Assembly: GCA_023460575.1 (NCBI GenBank)
Contig: JAEWPQ010000311.1
Coordinates: 1 to 13,347, forward strand
Direction: 5' to 3'
Length of the DNA: 13,347 bases
From: Bacillota bacterium
GTDB taxonomy: Bacteria; Bacillota; Clostridia; Lachnospirales; Lachnospiraceae
Made by a program: the position numbers and the translations under genes. Shown piece after piece: positions 7,084 to 13,347 of this stretch. The first letter of the stretch is position 1, and the number at the start of each line of letters is the position of its first letter. The notes under the pieces were generated by a model, which searched no databases, had not been told where the DNA came from, and saw nothing but the letters and a program-made list of their open reading frames with translations.

Positions 7084-8157
7084 TTATTTGTTATTGATTT
7101 TATTTTGTAATACTACTGAAAATGTGCTTCCTCTGCCGGGGACACTGGTTACAATAATTTCACCCTTGCATAATTCTACAATACGCTTCACGATAGAAAG
7201 CCCAAGTCCAAACCCTGAGGTAGCATGAGAAGAATCTCCCTGATAGTATTTATTAAAAATAAGTCTGGCAGTCTCCTCATCCATGCCGATTCCAGTATCC
7301 GATATATTAATGGTGATCTGATTTCCTATCGCAATCATTATAATAGTAATCTCCCCGCCATTGGGAGTAAATTTAATCGCATTACTTATGAGATTCATCC
7401 ATACCTGATGCAGCAGTTCTGCGCTTCCATAATATGTTACGGGGGCCAGCTCCATATTTAATATGATTTGTTTCTTTTCAATTTGCCGGAATAATAAAAT
7501 TGCGCATTTTTTAATCTGCTCATCTAATTCAAATACTTTTTTATCCGTCAAAACCTCCTGTGCATCCAGCTTTGAAAGTAACAGCGTGTTTTGAGAAAGT
7601 GATGCCAGCCGCTGGGATTCCTCCAATATAATCTGAAGGTATTGTTTTTTATCCTCTTCGCTTATGTTTTCTTCTAATAACAGTTCTGCAAAACCATGTA
7701 TGGAAGTTATGGGAGTTTTAAATTCATGGGAGAAATTATTCATGAAATTCTGCATTTCAACTTTTGTATTCTTCAATTCCCGGACCATACGGTTAAAATT
7801 CTCGTACATTTCTCTATATTCACCGGAATTATTTAATTCTAACACAACGTCCAGATCACCTTCAGCCACGCTGGTAATTCCATCCAGAATTTTTTTCATC
7901 CGAAGTTTCAGAACTCTTATTATTTTTAGCAAGGCTGCTCCTGCAATTATACCCATACAAGGCATCATGGCAAGCATGTAAATTGCATCACTGCTATCCA
8001 TATCCAATTCAAAATACGCAATAGTTCCGAATGCCATAACAGAACTAATCAGTATTAAAATGTAAAACCACACTGCCCAATGTATAGCAAGTGGTTTTTT
8101 CTTATTAAATTTTCCTGTAATTTTTATCTGCCTCTCTTTCCTGTAGCTATTTTTCAT
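7084..8157 (-). CDS. Sensor histidine kinase with minimal extracellular loop
   Basis: A 357-residue membrane kinase. Two TM helices (about 27-48 and 59-80) are joined by only about 10 residues outside the cell, so a signal is probably sensed within or at the membrane, or by a partner protein. Next come a HAMP domain (about 81-132), HisKA with phospho-acceptor H144 in FSHEFKTPI, and an ATPase domain with N-box NLISNAIKF (255-263), G1 DTGIGM (287-292) and G2 GFGLGLSIV (315-323). All catalytic motifs are intact. The start at 8157 is chosen because GGAGA lies just upstream and the longer reading to 8220 runs deep into the regulator gene; the 11-nt overlap with the regulator implies coupling. It phosphorylates the paired OmpR-type regulator and probably governs the efflux operon downstream. 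Confidence 0.93.
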   Translation of the reverse strand: MKNSYRKERQIKITGKFNKKKPLAIHWAVWFYILILISSVMAFGTIAYFELDMDSSDAIYMLAMMPCMGIIAGAALLKIIRVLKLRMKKILDGITSVAEGDLDVVLELNNSGEYREMYENFNRMVRELKNTKVEMQNFMNNFSHEFKTPITSIHGFAELLLEENISEEDKKQYLQIILEESQRLASLSQNTLLLSKLDAQEVLTDKKVFELDEQIKKCAILLFRQIEKKQIILNMELAPVTYYGSAELLHQVWMNLISNAIKFTPNGGEITIIMIAIGNQITINISDTGIGMDEETARLIFNKYYQGDSSHATSGFGLGLSIVKRIVELCKGEIIVTSVPGRGSTFSVVLQNKINNK

Positions 8158-8821
8158 AAATCTCCGCTTTATACCCCAGTCCCCTGATTGTAATGATTTC
8201 GAACTCCGTACAGTCTGCAAATTTGTTCCTCAGTCTGTTTATATGGGTCTTTATCGTTGTTTCATCGCTATTGGTTTCATACCCCCATATTTCATCAAGA
8301 AGCTGGGATTTCGTAAAAATCATACCAGGATAGGAAAGTAATTTAAAAAGAAGATCGAATTCCTTCTTAGCCAGTTCTGTAATTGTGCCTTCTCTTGTTA
8401 CGGTATAAGCGGCAGAATCAAGAGTAATATCTCCAATTATAATTTTTCTTTGGCTGACTATATTAGCCCTTCTCAGAAGTGCTTTTGTACGCCAGAGAAG
8501 CTCCTCATAATCAATCGGCTTTGTCATATAATCATCTGTGCCGGAAGCAAAGCCTGTTCTTTTATCATCAAACGTGTGCATTGCTGTCAGCATTATAACG
8601 GGTATTTGTATCCCTGAATCACGCAGTTCCTTTACAAGATCATATCCATTCATAACAGGCATCTGAATATCGGCTATAATGAGATCTATATGATTTTGAT
8701 CCAGCATTTTCAACGCTTCTTCCCCATTTTCCGCTTCTGCCACTGCATAGAACGGTTTCAATCTGGCGCAGGTAAGCAATCTTGTATGTTTATCATCTTC
8801 AACAACCAGAATTGTTGCCAT
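8147..8821 (-). CDS. OmpR-family response regulator
   Basis: A 224-residue DNA-binding regulator. The receiver domain (1-118) has the acidic pocket E8-D9-D10, phospho-acceptor D51 in IIADIQMP, T79 in MLTA and K101 in the KP motif. The C-terminal winged helix (about 128-224) has the usual WGYETNSDETTIKTHINRLR recognition region and the RGLGYK wing. The ATG follows GGAGGTG at 6 nt spacing. It is the first gene of a two-gene operon with the kinase. Its own promoter shares a GTTTAC-N10-TACAAT layout with the efflux promoter, so it likely activates both. Since no clear terminator separates it from sdpI, some read-through from the sdpR promoter is possible. Confidence 0.95.
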   Translation of the reverse strand: MATILVVEDDKHTRLLTCARLKPFYAVAEAENGEEALKMLDQNHIDLIIADIQMPVMNGYDLVKELRDSGIQIPVIMLTAMHTFDDKRTGFASGTDDYMTKPIDYEELLWRTKALLRRANIVSQRKIIIGDITLDSAAYTVTREGTITELAKKEFDLLFKLLSYPGMIFTKSQLLDEIWGYETNSDETTIKTHINRLRNKFADCTEFEIITIRGLGYKAEIYEK

Positions 8822-8861
8822 GTAACACCTCCAAATCTAATTTATATAAACTAATATAACT

Positions 8862-8883
8862 ATTGTACTTAATTTAGGTAAAC
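8862..8883 (-). promoter_or_regulatory. Response regulator promoter, single repeat half-site
   Basis: On the minus strand GTTTAC (8883-8878) is followed by exactly 10 nt and TACAAT (8867-8862), the same layout as at the efflux promoter. The 11-bp-upstream partner position reads GAGACC, so only one good half-site is present. No conventional -35 is evident. The predicted leader is about 34 nt and includes the GGAGGTG ribosome site. Confidence 0.5.
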
Positions 8884-8904
8884 ACGGCGGTCTCTAGGCA
8901 TACA

Positions 8905-9570
8905 TTACGTATTCGGATTTTTATCCCGCTCTTTTTTATATAGTAAAAAGGAATAAAAAAATGGGATAACAGCAATTAAAACAGCTATGATAAGAATGAC
9001 GGAAACTCCATAGAAAACAGCAGTCACATGAAAATATCCGCTTATTAAGACTACAAAACCTCCGATCACCATCATATGGCCGGCCATCCGGTTTGTTTTA
9101 TTCCAATTATCCGGATCATGAAAGGTCCAGGGAATCCTCACTCCCATCATGTAATTTCTTCTGCTTTTCGGTAAGTAATTTCCAGTTACAATAAACACGA
9201 TACCAACCACGAAAGATGATATTGCGGTGATTGGAATTTTAACGCCAATTGACAGGAACAACGTGGCAGGAATCAGAATCAGGGAAGTAAAAGGCACCAG
9301 CCAGATACCGATTGCACGGAGTGCCTTCGGCTGTCCCTCCCGCCTGGGATCATAAAGCAGACTGATATTTGAAAAAATATTTATTATCAGAAATACAAAC
9401 GGCATTCCAAATGCAGCCATAGCTTTGGGGAGATATCCGTTAATCTCCCCTGCGCTGTTCCAGTGCACCGCGACCTGCTCCGGCAGTCTCTTATAGAGTA
9501 TAACAGACAGTATCTCTGGAAGCATACACATAACAGAGGTTAAAATAATTGTCTTTTTATTCTTCATCAT
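8905..9570 (-). CDS. sdpI: SdpI-family membrane protein
   Basis: A 221-residue integral membrane protein with about six TM helices (7-27, 52-72, 88-110, 112-130, 162-180, 183-208). It has the DUF1648 signature HWNSAGEINGYLPKA (36-50) and the SdpI signature GNYLPKSRRNYMMGVRIPW (130-148) with HDPDNWNKTNRMAG after it. In Bacillus subtilis, SdpI gives immunity to the SdpC killing peptide and relays its presence by holding the repressor SdpR at the membrane. No sdpABC toxin genes are seen here, so the ligand is unknown. The start at 9570 (an adjacent ATG at 9567 is equally possible) is chosen over an upstream in-frame ATG at 9618 because GGAAGGAA directly precedes it. It overlaps sdpR by 14 nt, suggesting coupled translation. 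Confidence 0.88.
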   Translation of the reverse strand: MMKNKKTIILTSVMCMLPEILSVILYKRLPEQVAVHWNSAGEINGYLPKAMAAFGMPFVFLIINIFSNISLLYDPRREGQPKALRAIGIWLVPFTSLILIPATLFLSIGVKIPITAISSFVVGIVFIVTGNYLPKSRRNYMMGVRIPWTFHDPDNWNKTNRMAGHMMVIGGFVVLISGYFHVTAVFYGVSVILIIAVLIAVIPFFYSFLLYKKERDKNPNT

Positions 9571-9838
9571 TTCCTTCCTTTCCCTTAAATTGAGACAGCC
9601 AAAGCATAAGCTCCTCAAAAACAGATGTATTCAGTTCATAATAAACAAAATTTTTATACTTTGATTCAAATACCAGATCTGCCTTCTTTAACTGTGCAAG
9701 GTGGTATGATATTGTGGCATTTGTCATATCAAATTTTTCTGCAATCTGTCCGGCAGATAAACGGCCATTTCTCAGCATCAGCAGGATTTCCCGCCTGACC
9801 GGATCTGAGAGAGCCTTAAATGTATCCGGGAAGCCCAA
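9557..9838 (-). CDS. sdpR: ArsR-family autorepressor, SdpR-like
   Basis: A 93-residue winged-helix repressor. The opening FKALSDPVRREILLMLRNG (7-25) is typical of the family; the recognition helix lies in MTNATISYHLAQLKKADLV (38-56), and the wing is near 58-69. It contains no cysteine and lacks the metal-binding ELCVCDL motif, so it is not a classic metal sensor. Its pairing with sdpI makes it an SdpR-type autorepressor whose activity would be relieved when SdpI sequesters it. The start is TTG, chosen because AAGGAGG (9845-9851) lies 6 nt upstream and the protein start aligns with family members. A perfect palindrome immediately upstream is the likely operator. Confidence 0.9.
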   Translation of the reverse strand: MGFPDTFKALSDPVRREILLMLRNGRLSAGQIAEKFDMTNATISYHLAQLKKADLVFESKYKNFVYYELNTSVFEELMLWLSQFKGKEGNDEE

Positions 9839-9850
9839 TATATACCTCCT

Positions 9851-9880
9851 TATCTATTTAGATATTTTTCTAAATAGATA
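9851..9880. promoter_or_regulatory. Perfect inverted repeat, likely SdpR operator
   Basis: Arms TATCTATTTAGA (9851-9862) and TCTAAATAGATA (9869-9880) are exact reverse complements, 12 bp each, around TATTTT. The repeat reaches from the -10 box across the predicted transcription start to the edge of the ribosome site, an ideal place for repression. The lack of GC pairs and of a U-run argues against a terminator. Confidence 0.82.
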
Positions 9881-9906
9881 TTACTCCCTGTATGAATTCC
9901 TGTCAA
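9878..9906 (-). promoter_or_regulatory. sdpRI promoter
   Basis: Perfect -35 TTGACA (9906-9901), a 17-nt spacer, and -10 TAATAT (9883-9878, four of six consensus matches). The -10 overlaps the outer arm of the palindrome by three bases. Predicted transcription start is near 9871, inside the operator. Confidence 0.75.
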
Positions 9907-9935
9907 GAGTATCTGCGCTAAAAGTTCCTTACATT

Positions 9936-9989
9936 TTATTAAAAACAGGGACATGCCGAAAGCAAAATGCCTCCTGCATGTCCCTGTTT
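9936..9989 (-). terminator. Strong terminator of the beta-glucoside operon
   Basis: Arms AAACAGGGACATGC (9943-9956) and GCATGTCCCTGTTT (9976-9989) form a perfect 14-bp stem with a 19-nt loop, followed on the minus strand by TTTTTAAT. The stem starts at the base right after the glucosidase stop codon. It isolates the PTS operon from the sdpRI promoter about 30 nt further on. Confidence 0.9.
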
Positions 9990-11441
9990 CTAAATTTCTA
10001 TATCTGTTAAATCTCCCCCATTGGTTTCGATTACTTTTTTATACCAGTAGAATGATTTTTTTCTGACCCGCTTCATAGTCCCATTTTCCTGATCATCTTT
10101 ATCCACATAGATAAAGCCATACCGTTTTTTCATTTCTCCTGTACCGGAGCTTACGATATCAAGAGCAGACCAGACTGTATATCCCATGAGATTCACCTTA
10201 TCGTCAATGGCACGTTCCATTTCAGTAATGTGCTGTCTTAAATAGTTAATTCTGTAATCGTCATGGATACAGCCATTGTCATCGGGTTTATCAACCGCTC
10301 CAAGCCCGTTCTCAACAACAAAAACAGGAATGCCGTAACGGTCCTGAATCTTATTGAGTGTGTACCGAAGGCCTTTCGGATCAATCTGCCATCCCCACTG
10401 GCTTGCTTCCAGGTAGGGATTTTTCACTCCACCCAGCAGATTTCCAAGAGTGGTGGCATGACCTTCCTCTGTAGTTACACAATTGCTCATATAGTATGAG
10501 AATGAATAAAAGTCAACGCAGCCATTTCGTAATACAGCCTCATCCTCCGGCTCTACAGTCAGATCTATGTGATTTTCCTCCAGATAGCGCAGCGCATATC
10601 CGGGATAGCTCCCTTTTATCTGGACATCTGCGCAGAAATCATTGATTAAATGATCAAGCTCCTGCAAAAGAAGCATATCTTCCGGTCTGGAAGTCAGCGG
10701 ATACATGGTAATATGTGCGATCATGCAGCCCACTTTAAAATCCGGGTTGATTTTCCTCGCTGCAGCCACTGCTCTTGCACTGGCAAGAAATACATGATGC
10801 AGCGCCTGAAAGCGGAGGTTTATGTCATCTAACGGATTAGCCACCTCATCGTCTTCCCTGTTAATGATGCCCAGCACCTCAAGATTTCCCATAGGCATGG
10901 TGGCAAAATTGATTTCATTAAAGGTCAGCCAATACTTTACCTTATCCTTGTACCGTTCCATTACGCACCTTACATAACGTTCAAAAAAGCCAATCACCCT
11001 CCGGTCCGAAAATCCTTTGTAAGCCTTCACTAAGTGGTACGGTATCTCAAAATGACTCAGTGTCACCATTGGTTCAATCCCATATTTGCGGCATTCATCA
11101 AAAACCCGGTCATAGAATTGCAAGCCTTCCTCATTGGGAATTTCATCGTCTCCATTTGGAAAAATTCTGCTCCAGGCGATGGACAGCCGGAAAACTTTAA
11201 ACCCCATTTCTGCAAATAATGCAATATCTTCTTTGTAGCGGTGATAGAAATCAACTGCGGTATGGCTGGGATAACTCTCCCCCTCAAGAATCTCAGAAGT
11301 AAAAACCCTGTTCTTCTTAAGGGATCCTGCCGTTAAATGATCACAGATGCTCTCTTTTTTTCCATCAGCATCCCAGGCTCCCTCACACTGGTTGGCTGCA
11401 ACAGCACCGCCCCATAAAAAATTATCCGGAAACAATTTCAT
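9990..11441 (-). CDS. bglA: 6-phospho-beta-glucosidase, glycoside hydrolase family 1
   Basis: A 483-residue cytoplasmic enzyme that hydrolyses phosphorylated beta-glucosides (such as cellobiose-6-P or aryl-glucoside-6-P) delivered by the PTS. GH1 marks are the N-terminal FLWGGAVAANQCEGAW (8-23), acid/base E176 in LTFNEI, and nucleophile E377 in VENGLG. The phosphate-recognition set S432, K439 and Y441 (SGTGEMKKRYGF) has the same spacing as the Ser/Lys/Tyr trio of LacG-type phospho-glycosidases, which makes a 6-phospho substrate very likely. Length is normal. The start begins 12 nt after the permease stop; AGGAGG lies unusually close, only 1 nt from ATG, though the purine run AGAGAGGAGGA allows other pairings. 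The symbol is by family resemblance; phospho-beta-galactosidase activity is possible but less likely. Confidence 0.94.
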   Translation of the reverse strand: MKLFPDNFLWGGAVAANQCEGAWDADGKKESICDHLTAGSLKKNRVFTSEILEGESYPSHTAVDFYHRYKEDIALFAEMGFKVFRLSIAWSRIFPNGDDEIPNEEGLQFYDRVFDECRKYGIEPMVTLSHFEIPYHLVKAYKGFSDRRVIGFFERYVRCVMERYKDKVKYWLTFNEINFATMPMGNLEVLGIINREDDEVANPLDDINLRFQALHHVFLASARAVAAARKINPDFKVGCMIAHITMYPLTSRPEDMLLLQELDHLINDFCADVQIKGSYPGYALRYLEENHIDLTVEPEDEAVLRNGCVDFYSFSYYMSNCVTTEEGHATTLGNLLGGVKNPYLEASQWGWQIDPKGLRYTLNKIQDRYGIPVFVVENGLGAVDKPDDNGCIHDDYRINYLRQHITEMERAIDDKVNLMGYTVWSALDIVSSGTGEMKKRYGFIYVDKDDQENGTMKRVRKKSFYWYKKVIETNGGDLTDIEI

Positions 11442-11453
11442 TCCTCCTCTCTG

Positions 11454-13283
11454 TTATAATATGGCAATTAAATCATCACCATGGTGGACGGTTGAACCGC
11501 TTTCCATCATTGCTATGATATCCATATAATCATTTGTATTGGTCACGATAACCGGAGAATCAAGAGAATATCCTTCCTTCTCAATGGCATCTTTATCAAA
11601 GGTAATCAAAAGATCTCCTTTTTTAACCTTAGTTCCCTCTTTCACATGTGCTTCGAAATGCTTTCCGTCTAAACGAACCGTATCCATTCCTATGTGTATG
11701 ATAACTTCACAGCCCTCATCAGACGTAAGCCCTATGGCATGCTTTGTGGGAAACAGCATCATAACTGTGCCGTTAAACGGAGCCGTCACCTTTCCTTCTA
11801 AAGGGGTAACTGCAGCTCCTTTTCCCAGGGTTTCATTGGAAAATGCCGCATCATCGATCTGACTAAGGGATTTCACCCTGCCGGACAAAGGAGAGGCAAT
11901 CACTCCTTTTTTACATTTTTCAGAAAGATTTTCCTCCCCTTTTGTCTGAGAAGGCTCCTCATCTTTAAAAGTTATAAAGGAAACCACAAAACCAATCACC
12001 AGTGAGACAGCTGAAGCAATTACCGCCCTCACCAGACTCACTCCCGGCTGGGCAGGATCAAGAAGTGCCGGAATCTCAAAGAGTCCCATACCTGCCATCG
12101 TGTGATATTTCAACCCCAGAGCGGCAGTTGCTGCTCCTGCAAACGCTCCGCAGAGGCAGGAAAGAACAAACTGCTTCATTCTGGGCAATAAAATTCCGTA
12201 AATGGCAGGCTCTGTCACTCCAAAAAAACCTGAGATCCATGCAGGAAGAGCGATCTGCTTTAAGGTTTTATCCTTTGTTTTCAGCCACATGGCAAAAACC
12301 ATGCCGGTAGTTGTAAAGGTAACAAAGGTGGTAAATGCCAGGATCGGATCTGGTGTTCCTGATATAATATTTGTAATACACAGCACAACCAGCACAATAT
12401 GAACACCAAAAACAATCATTACCTGCCAGAATCCGCCCACTAAAAATCCGGCGGCTATGGGGCTTAGCTTGTATACAGATAATACTGCCTGGGAAATGCC
12501 ATTGGACAGCATATTGGCAAGAGGTCCGATTACCACATAGCCAAGGGGTACGGATATTAACAGCACTAGCATTGGCGTTATAAAGGTTTTTACCATATCA
12601 GGTATTACCCGGTTAAAAAATTTCTCCAAAGGCTTTGCTACGGCTACGATTAAAATTACAGGAAGCAGTGTAGACGTATAAGTCGCATTGAACACATGGC
12701 CAAACAGGGGTACATCCACTCCGTTAATGGTTGGATAACACAGCGCAGCACCTATAATCAGGCCCAGGAATGGATTCATCTGTATCTTCTTTGCTGTATT
12801 GTAACCGATGACAACAGGAAAGAAATAAAAGATGGAATCTCCGATTGCATTGAGCAGAATATAGATTCCGTCCTCATTGGAATAAAGTCCAAGATAGGAA
12901 AGAATGGAATTAAGTCCCTTTAACATACCGCAGGCACAGAGGAGGCCGATTGCAGGCATCATAATCCCGGAGATAAGATCCAGCGATTTTTCCCTGAAAC
13001 TCATTTTCTTTTTTTCTGGTGCTTTCTCTGTTGAGATATTGGCTATCCTGCACACATCCGCAAATACCTGTGGAACGTGATTTCCGATTACAACCTGATA
13101 CTGTCCGGAACTGCGCATCACTGTAATGATACCTTCTGTCTGTTTCAGTGCCTCATCATCTGCAAGGCTTTCATCTTTTAATTGAAAGCGCAGACGGGTC
13201 ACGCAGTGTACAAGGCTTAAAATGTTATCCTTGCCGCCGACTTTTTTGATAATGTCTTTTGCCAACAGGTCATATTTTCCCAT
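11454..13283 (-). CDS. bglF: Beta-glucoside PTS permease, EIIBCA fusion
   Basis: A 609-residue membrane permease that imports and phosphorylates beta-glucosides using phosphate from HPr. Domain order is EIIB (1-85, phospho-Cys27 in LVHCVTRLRF), EIIC (about 100-440, multiple TM helices, signature GFFGVTEPAIYG at 352-363), and EIIA of the glucose type (about 458-609). The EIIA active histidine is H530 in IIHIGMDTV; H515 lies 15 residues earlier, the same spacing as His75 and His90 of E. coli EIIA-Glc. All three modules are intact. The start at 13283 is chosen because GGAGGA (13291-13296) is 7 nt upstream; an earlier ATG at 13298 itself overlaps that ribosome site. The glucosidase follows after 12 nt, as in bglPH of B. 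subtilis. Trehalose or sucrose specificity is not excluded by the permease alone, but the neighbour favours beta-glucosides. Confidence 0.94.
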   Translation of the reverse strand: MGKYDLLAKDIIKKVGGKDNILSLVHCVTRLRFQLKDESLADDEALKQTEGIITVMRSSGQYQVVIGNHVPQVFADVCRIANISTEKAPEKKKMSFREKSLDLISGIMMPAIGLLCACGMLKGLNSILSYLGLYSNEDGIYILLNAIGDSIFYFFPVVIGYNTAKKIQMNPFLGLIIGAALCYPTINGVDVPLFGHVFNATYTSTLLPVILIVAVAKPLEKFFNRVIPDMVKTFITPMLVLLISVPLGYVVIGPLANMLSNGISQAVLSVYKLSPIAAGFLVGGFWQVMIVFGVHIVLVVLCITNIISGTPDPILAFTTFVTFTTTGMVFAMWLKTKDKTLKQIALPAWISGFFGVTEPAIYGILLPRMKQFVLSCLCGAFAGAATAALGLKYHTMAGMGLFEIPALLDPAQPGVSLVRAVIASAVSLVIGFVVSFITFKDEEPSQTKGEENLSEKCKKGVIASPLSGRVKSLSQIDDAAFSNETLGKGAAVTPLEGKVTAPFNGTVMMLFPTKHAIGLTSDEGCEVIIHIGMDTVRLDGKHFEAHVKEGTKVKKGDLLITFDKDAIEKEGYSLDSPVIVTNTNDYMDIIAMMESGSTVHHGDDLIAIL

Positions 13284-13296
13284 TGTTAAATCCTCC

Positions 13297-13347
13297 ATTT
13301 TTCTTTTTTATTTGAAATATGAAAGTTTAGCCAACCTAATGTAACCA
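13297..13347 (-). other. Upstream leader of the PTS operon, cut by the window edge
   Basis: These bases precede the permease gene and are AT-rich. On the minus strand TTAC...GGCTAAAC loosely recalls the two conserved blocks of a BglG/LicT antiterminator site, but the spacing is short and no terminator hairpin follows. No convincing promoter is visible; it probably lies beyond the window. Confidence 0.25.

Noticed and set aside
11442..11450. Ribosome site of the glucosidase only 1 nt from ATG, hinting at a different start.
   Set aside because: MKLFPDNFLWGG is the usual GH1 N-terminus, the extended purine run allows pairing further upstream, and no better start exists between the permease stop and this ATG.
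13310..13347. Possible BglG/LicT antiterminator site before the PTS operon.
   Set aside because: The two blocks (TTAC, GGCTAAAC) are too close together, the 5' part is missing at the window edge, and no overlapping terminator follows.
1..13347. Plus-strand open frames of 60-107 codons across the window.
   Set aside because: Nearly all lie opposite long minus-strand genes with clear protein families, have no good ribosome sites, and encode no recognisable motifs.
1..13347. CRISPR arrays, tRNA or rRNA genes, insertion sequences and attachment sites.
   Set aside because: None seen: no spaced direct-repeat array, no cloverleaf, no transposase motifs and no flanking target duplications.

Overview
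The window looks like chromosome from an anaerobic, low-to-moderate-GC Firmicute of the class Clostridia, most like Lachnospiraceae. The signs are an anaerobe-type hybrid cluster protein (Hcp), an SdpR/SdpI pair, a beta-glucoside EIIBCA PTS with its phospho-beta-glucosidase, strong AGGAGG ribosome sites and AT-rich intergenic DNA. This placement is inferred from gene families; no rRNA is present to confirm it. All ten complete genes and one partial gene lie on the minus strand, so transcription runs from high to low coordinates.

Layout in the direction of transcription. (1) 13283-9990: a two-gene beta-glucoside operon, EIIBCA permease then GH1 6-phospho-beta-glucosidase, closed by a strong terminator touching the stop codon. 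(2) 9906-8905: a consensus-like promoter overlapping a perfect 12-bp inverted repeat, then sdpR (ArsR family, TTG start) and sdpI (membrane protein), without the sdpABC toxin genes. (3) 8883-7084: an OmpR-family response regulator and a histidine kinase with almost no extracellular loop, closed by a terminator. (4) 7001-370: a four-gene efflux operon: membrane fusion protein, RND pump and two tandem TolC-like proteins, closed by a terminator. (5) 204-1: a promoter with a CRP/FNR-geometry operator, and the first 24 codons of hcp.

The most interesting part is region 4. It encodes all three parts of a tripartite RND efflux machine in a genome that otherwise looks monoderm. Both TolC-like proteins keep the two helical-hairpin tip motifs of TolC, and the fusion protein keeps the R-x3-L-x6-S tip motif that docks AcrA-type adaptors onto TolC. 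Yet the stretches that form the outer-membrane beta-barrel in TolC appear to be missing. My reading is a barrel-less, all-helical exit duct that spans the cell wall zone rather than an outer membrane, perhaps built from two different subunits.

The two-component system next door probably controls this pump. The pump promoter has two AGTTTAC repeats at an 11-bp period, the usual geometry for OmpR/PhoB regulators, placed 10 bp upstream of a TACAAT -10 box with no recognisable -35. The regulator's own promoter carries the same GTTTAC-N10-TACAAT arrangement with one half-site, which suggests autoregulation.
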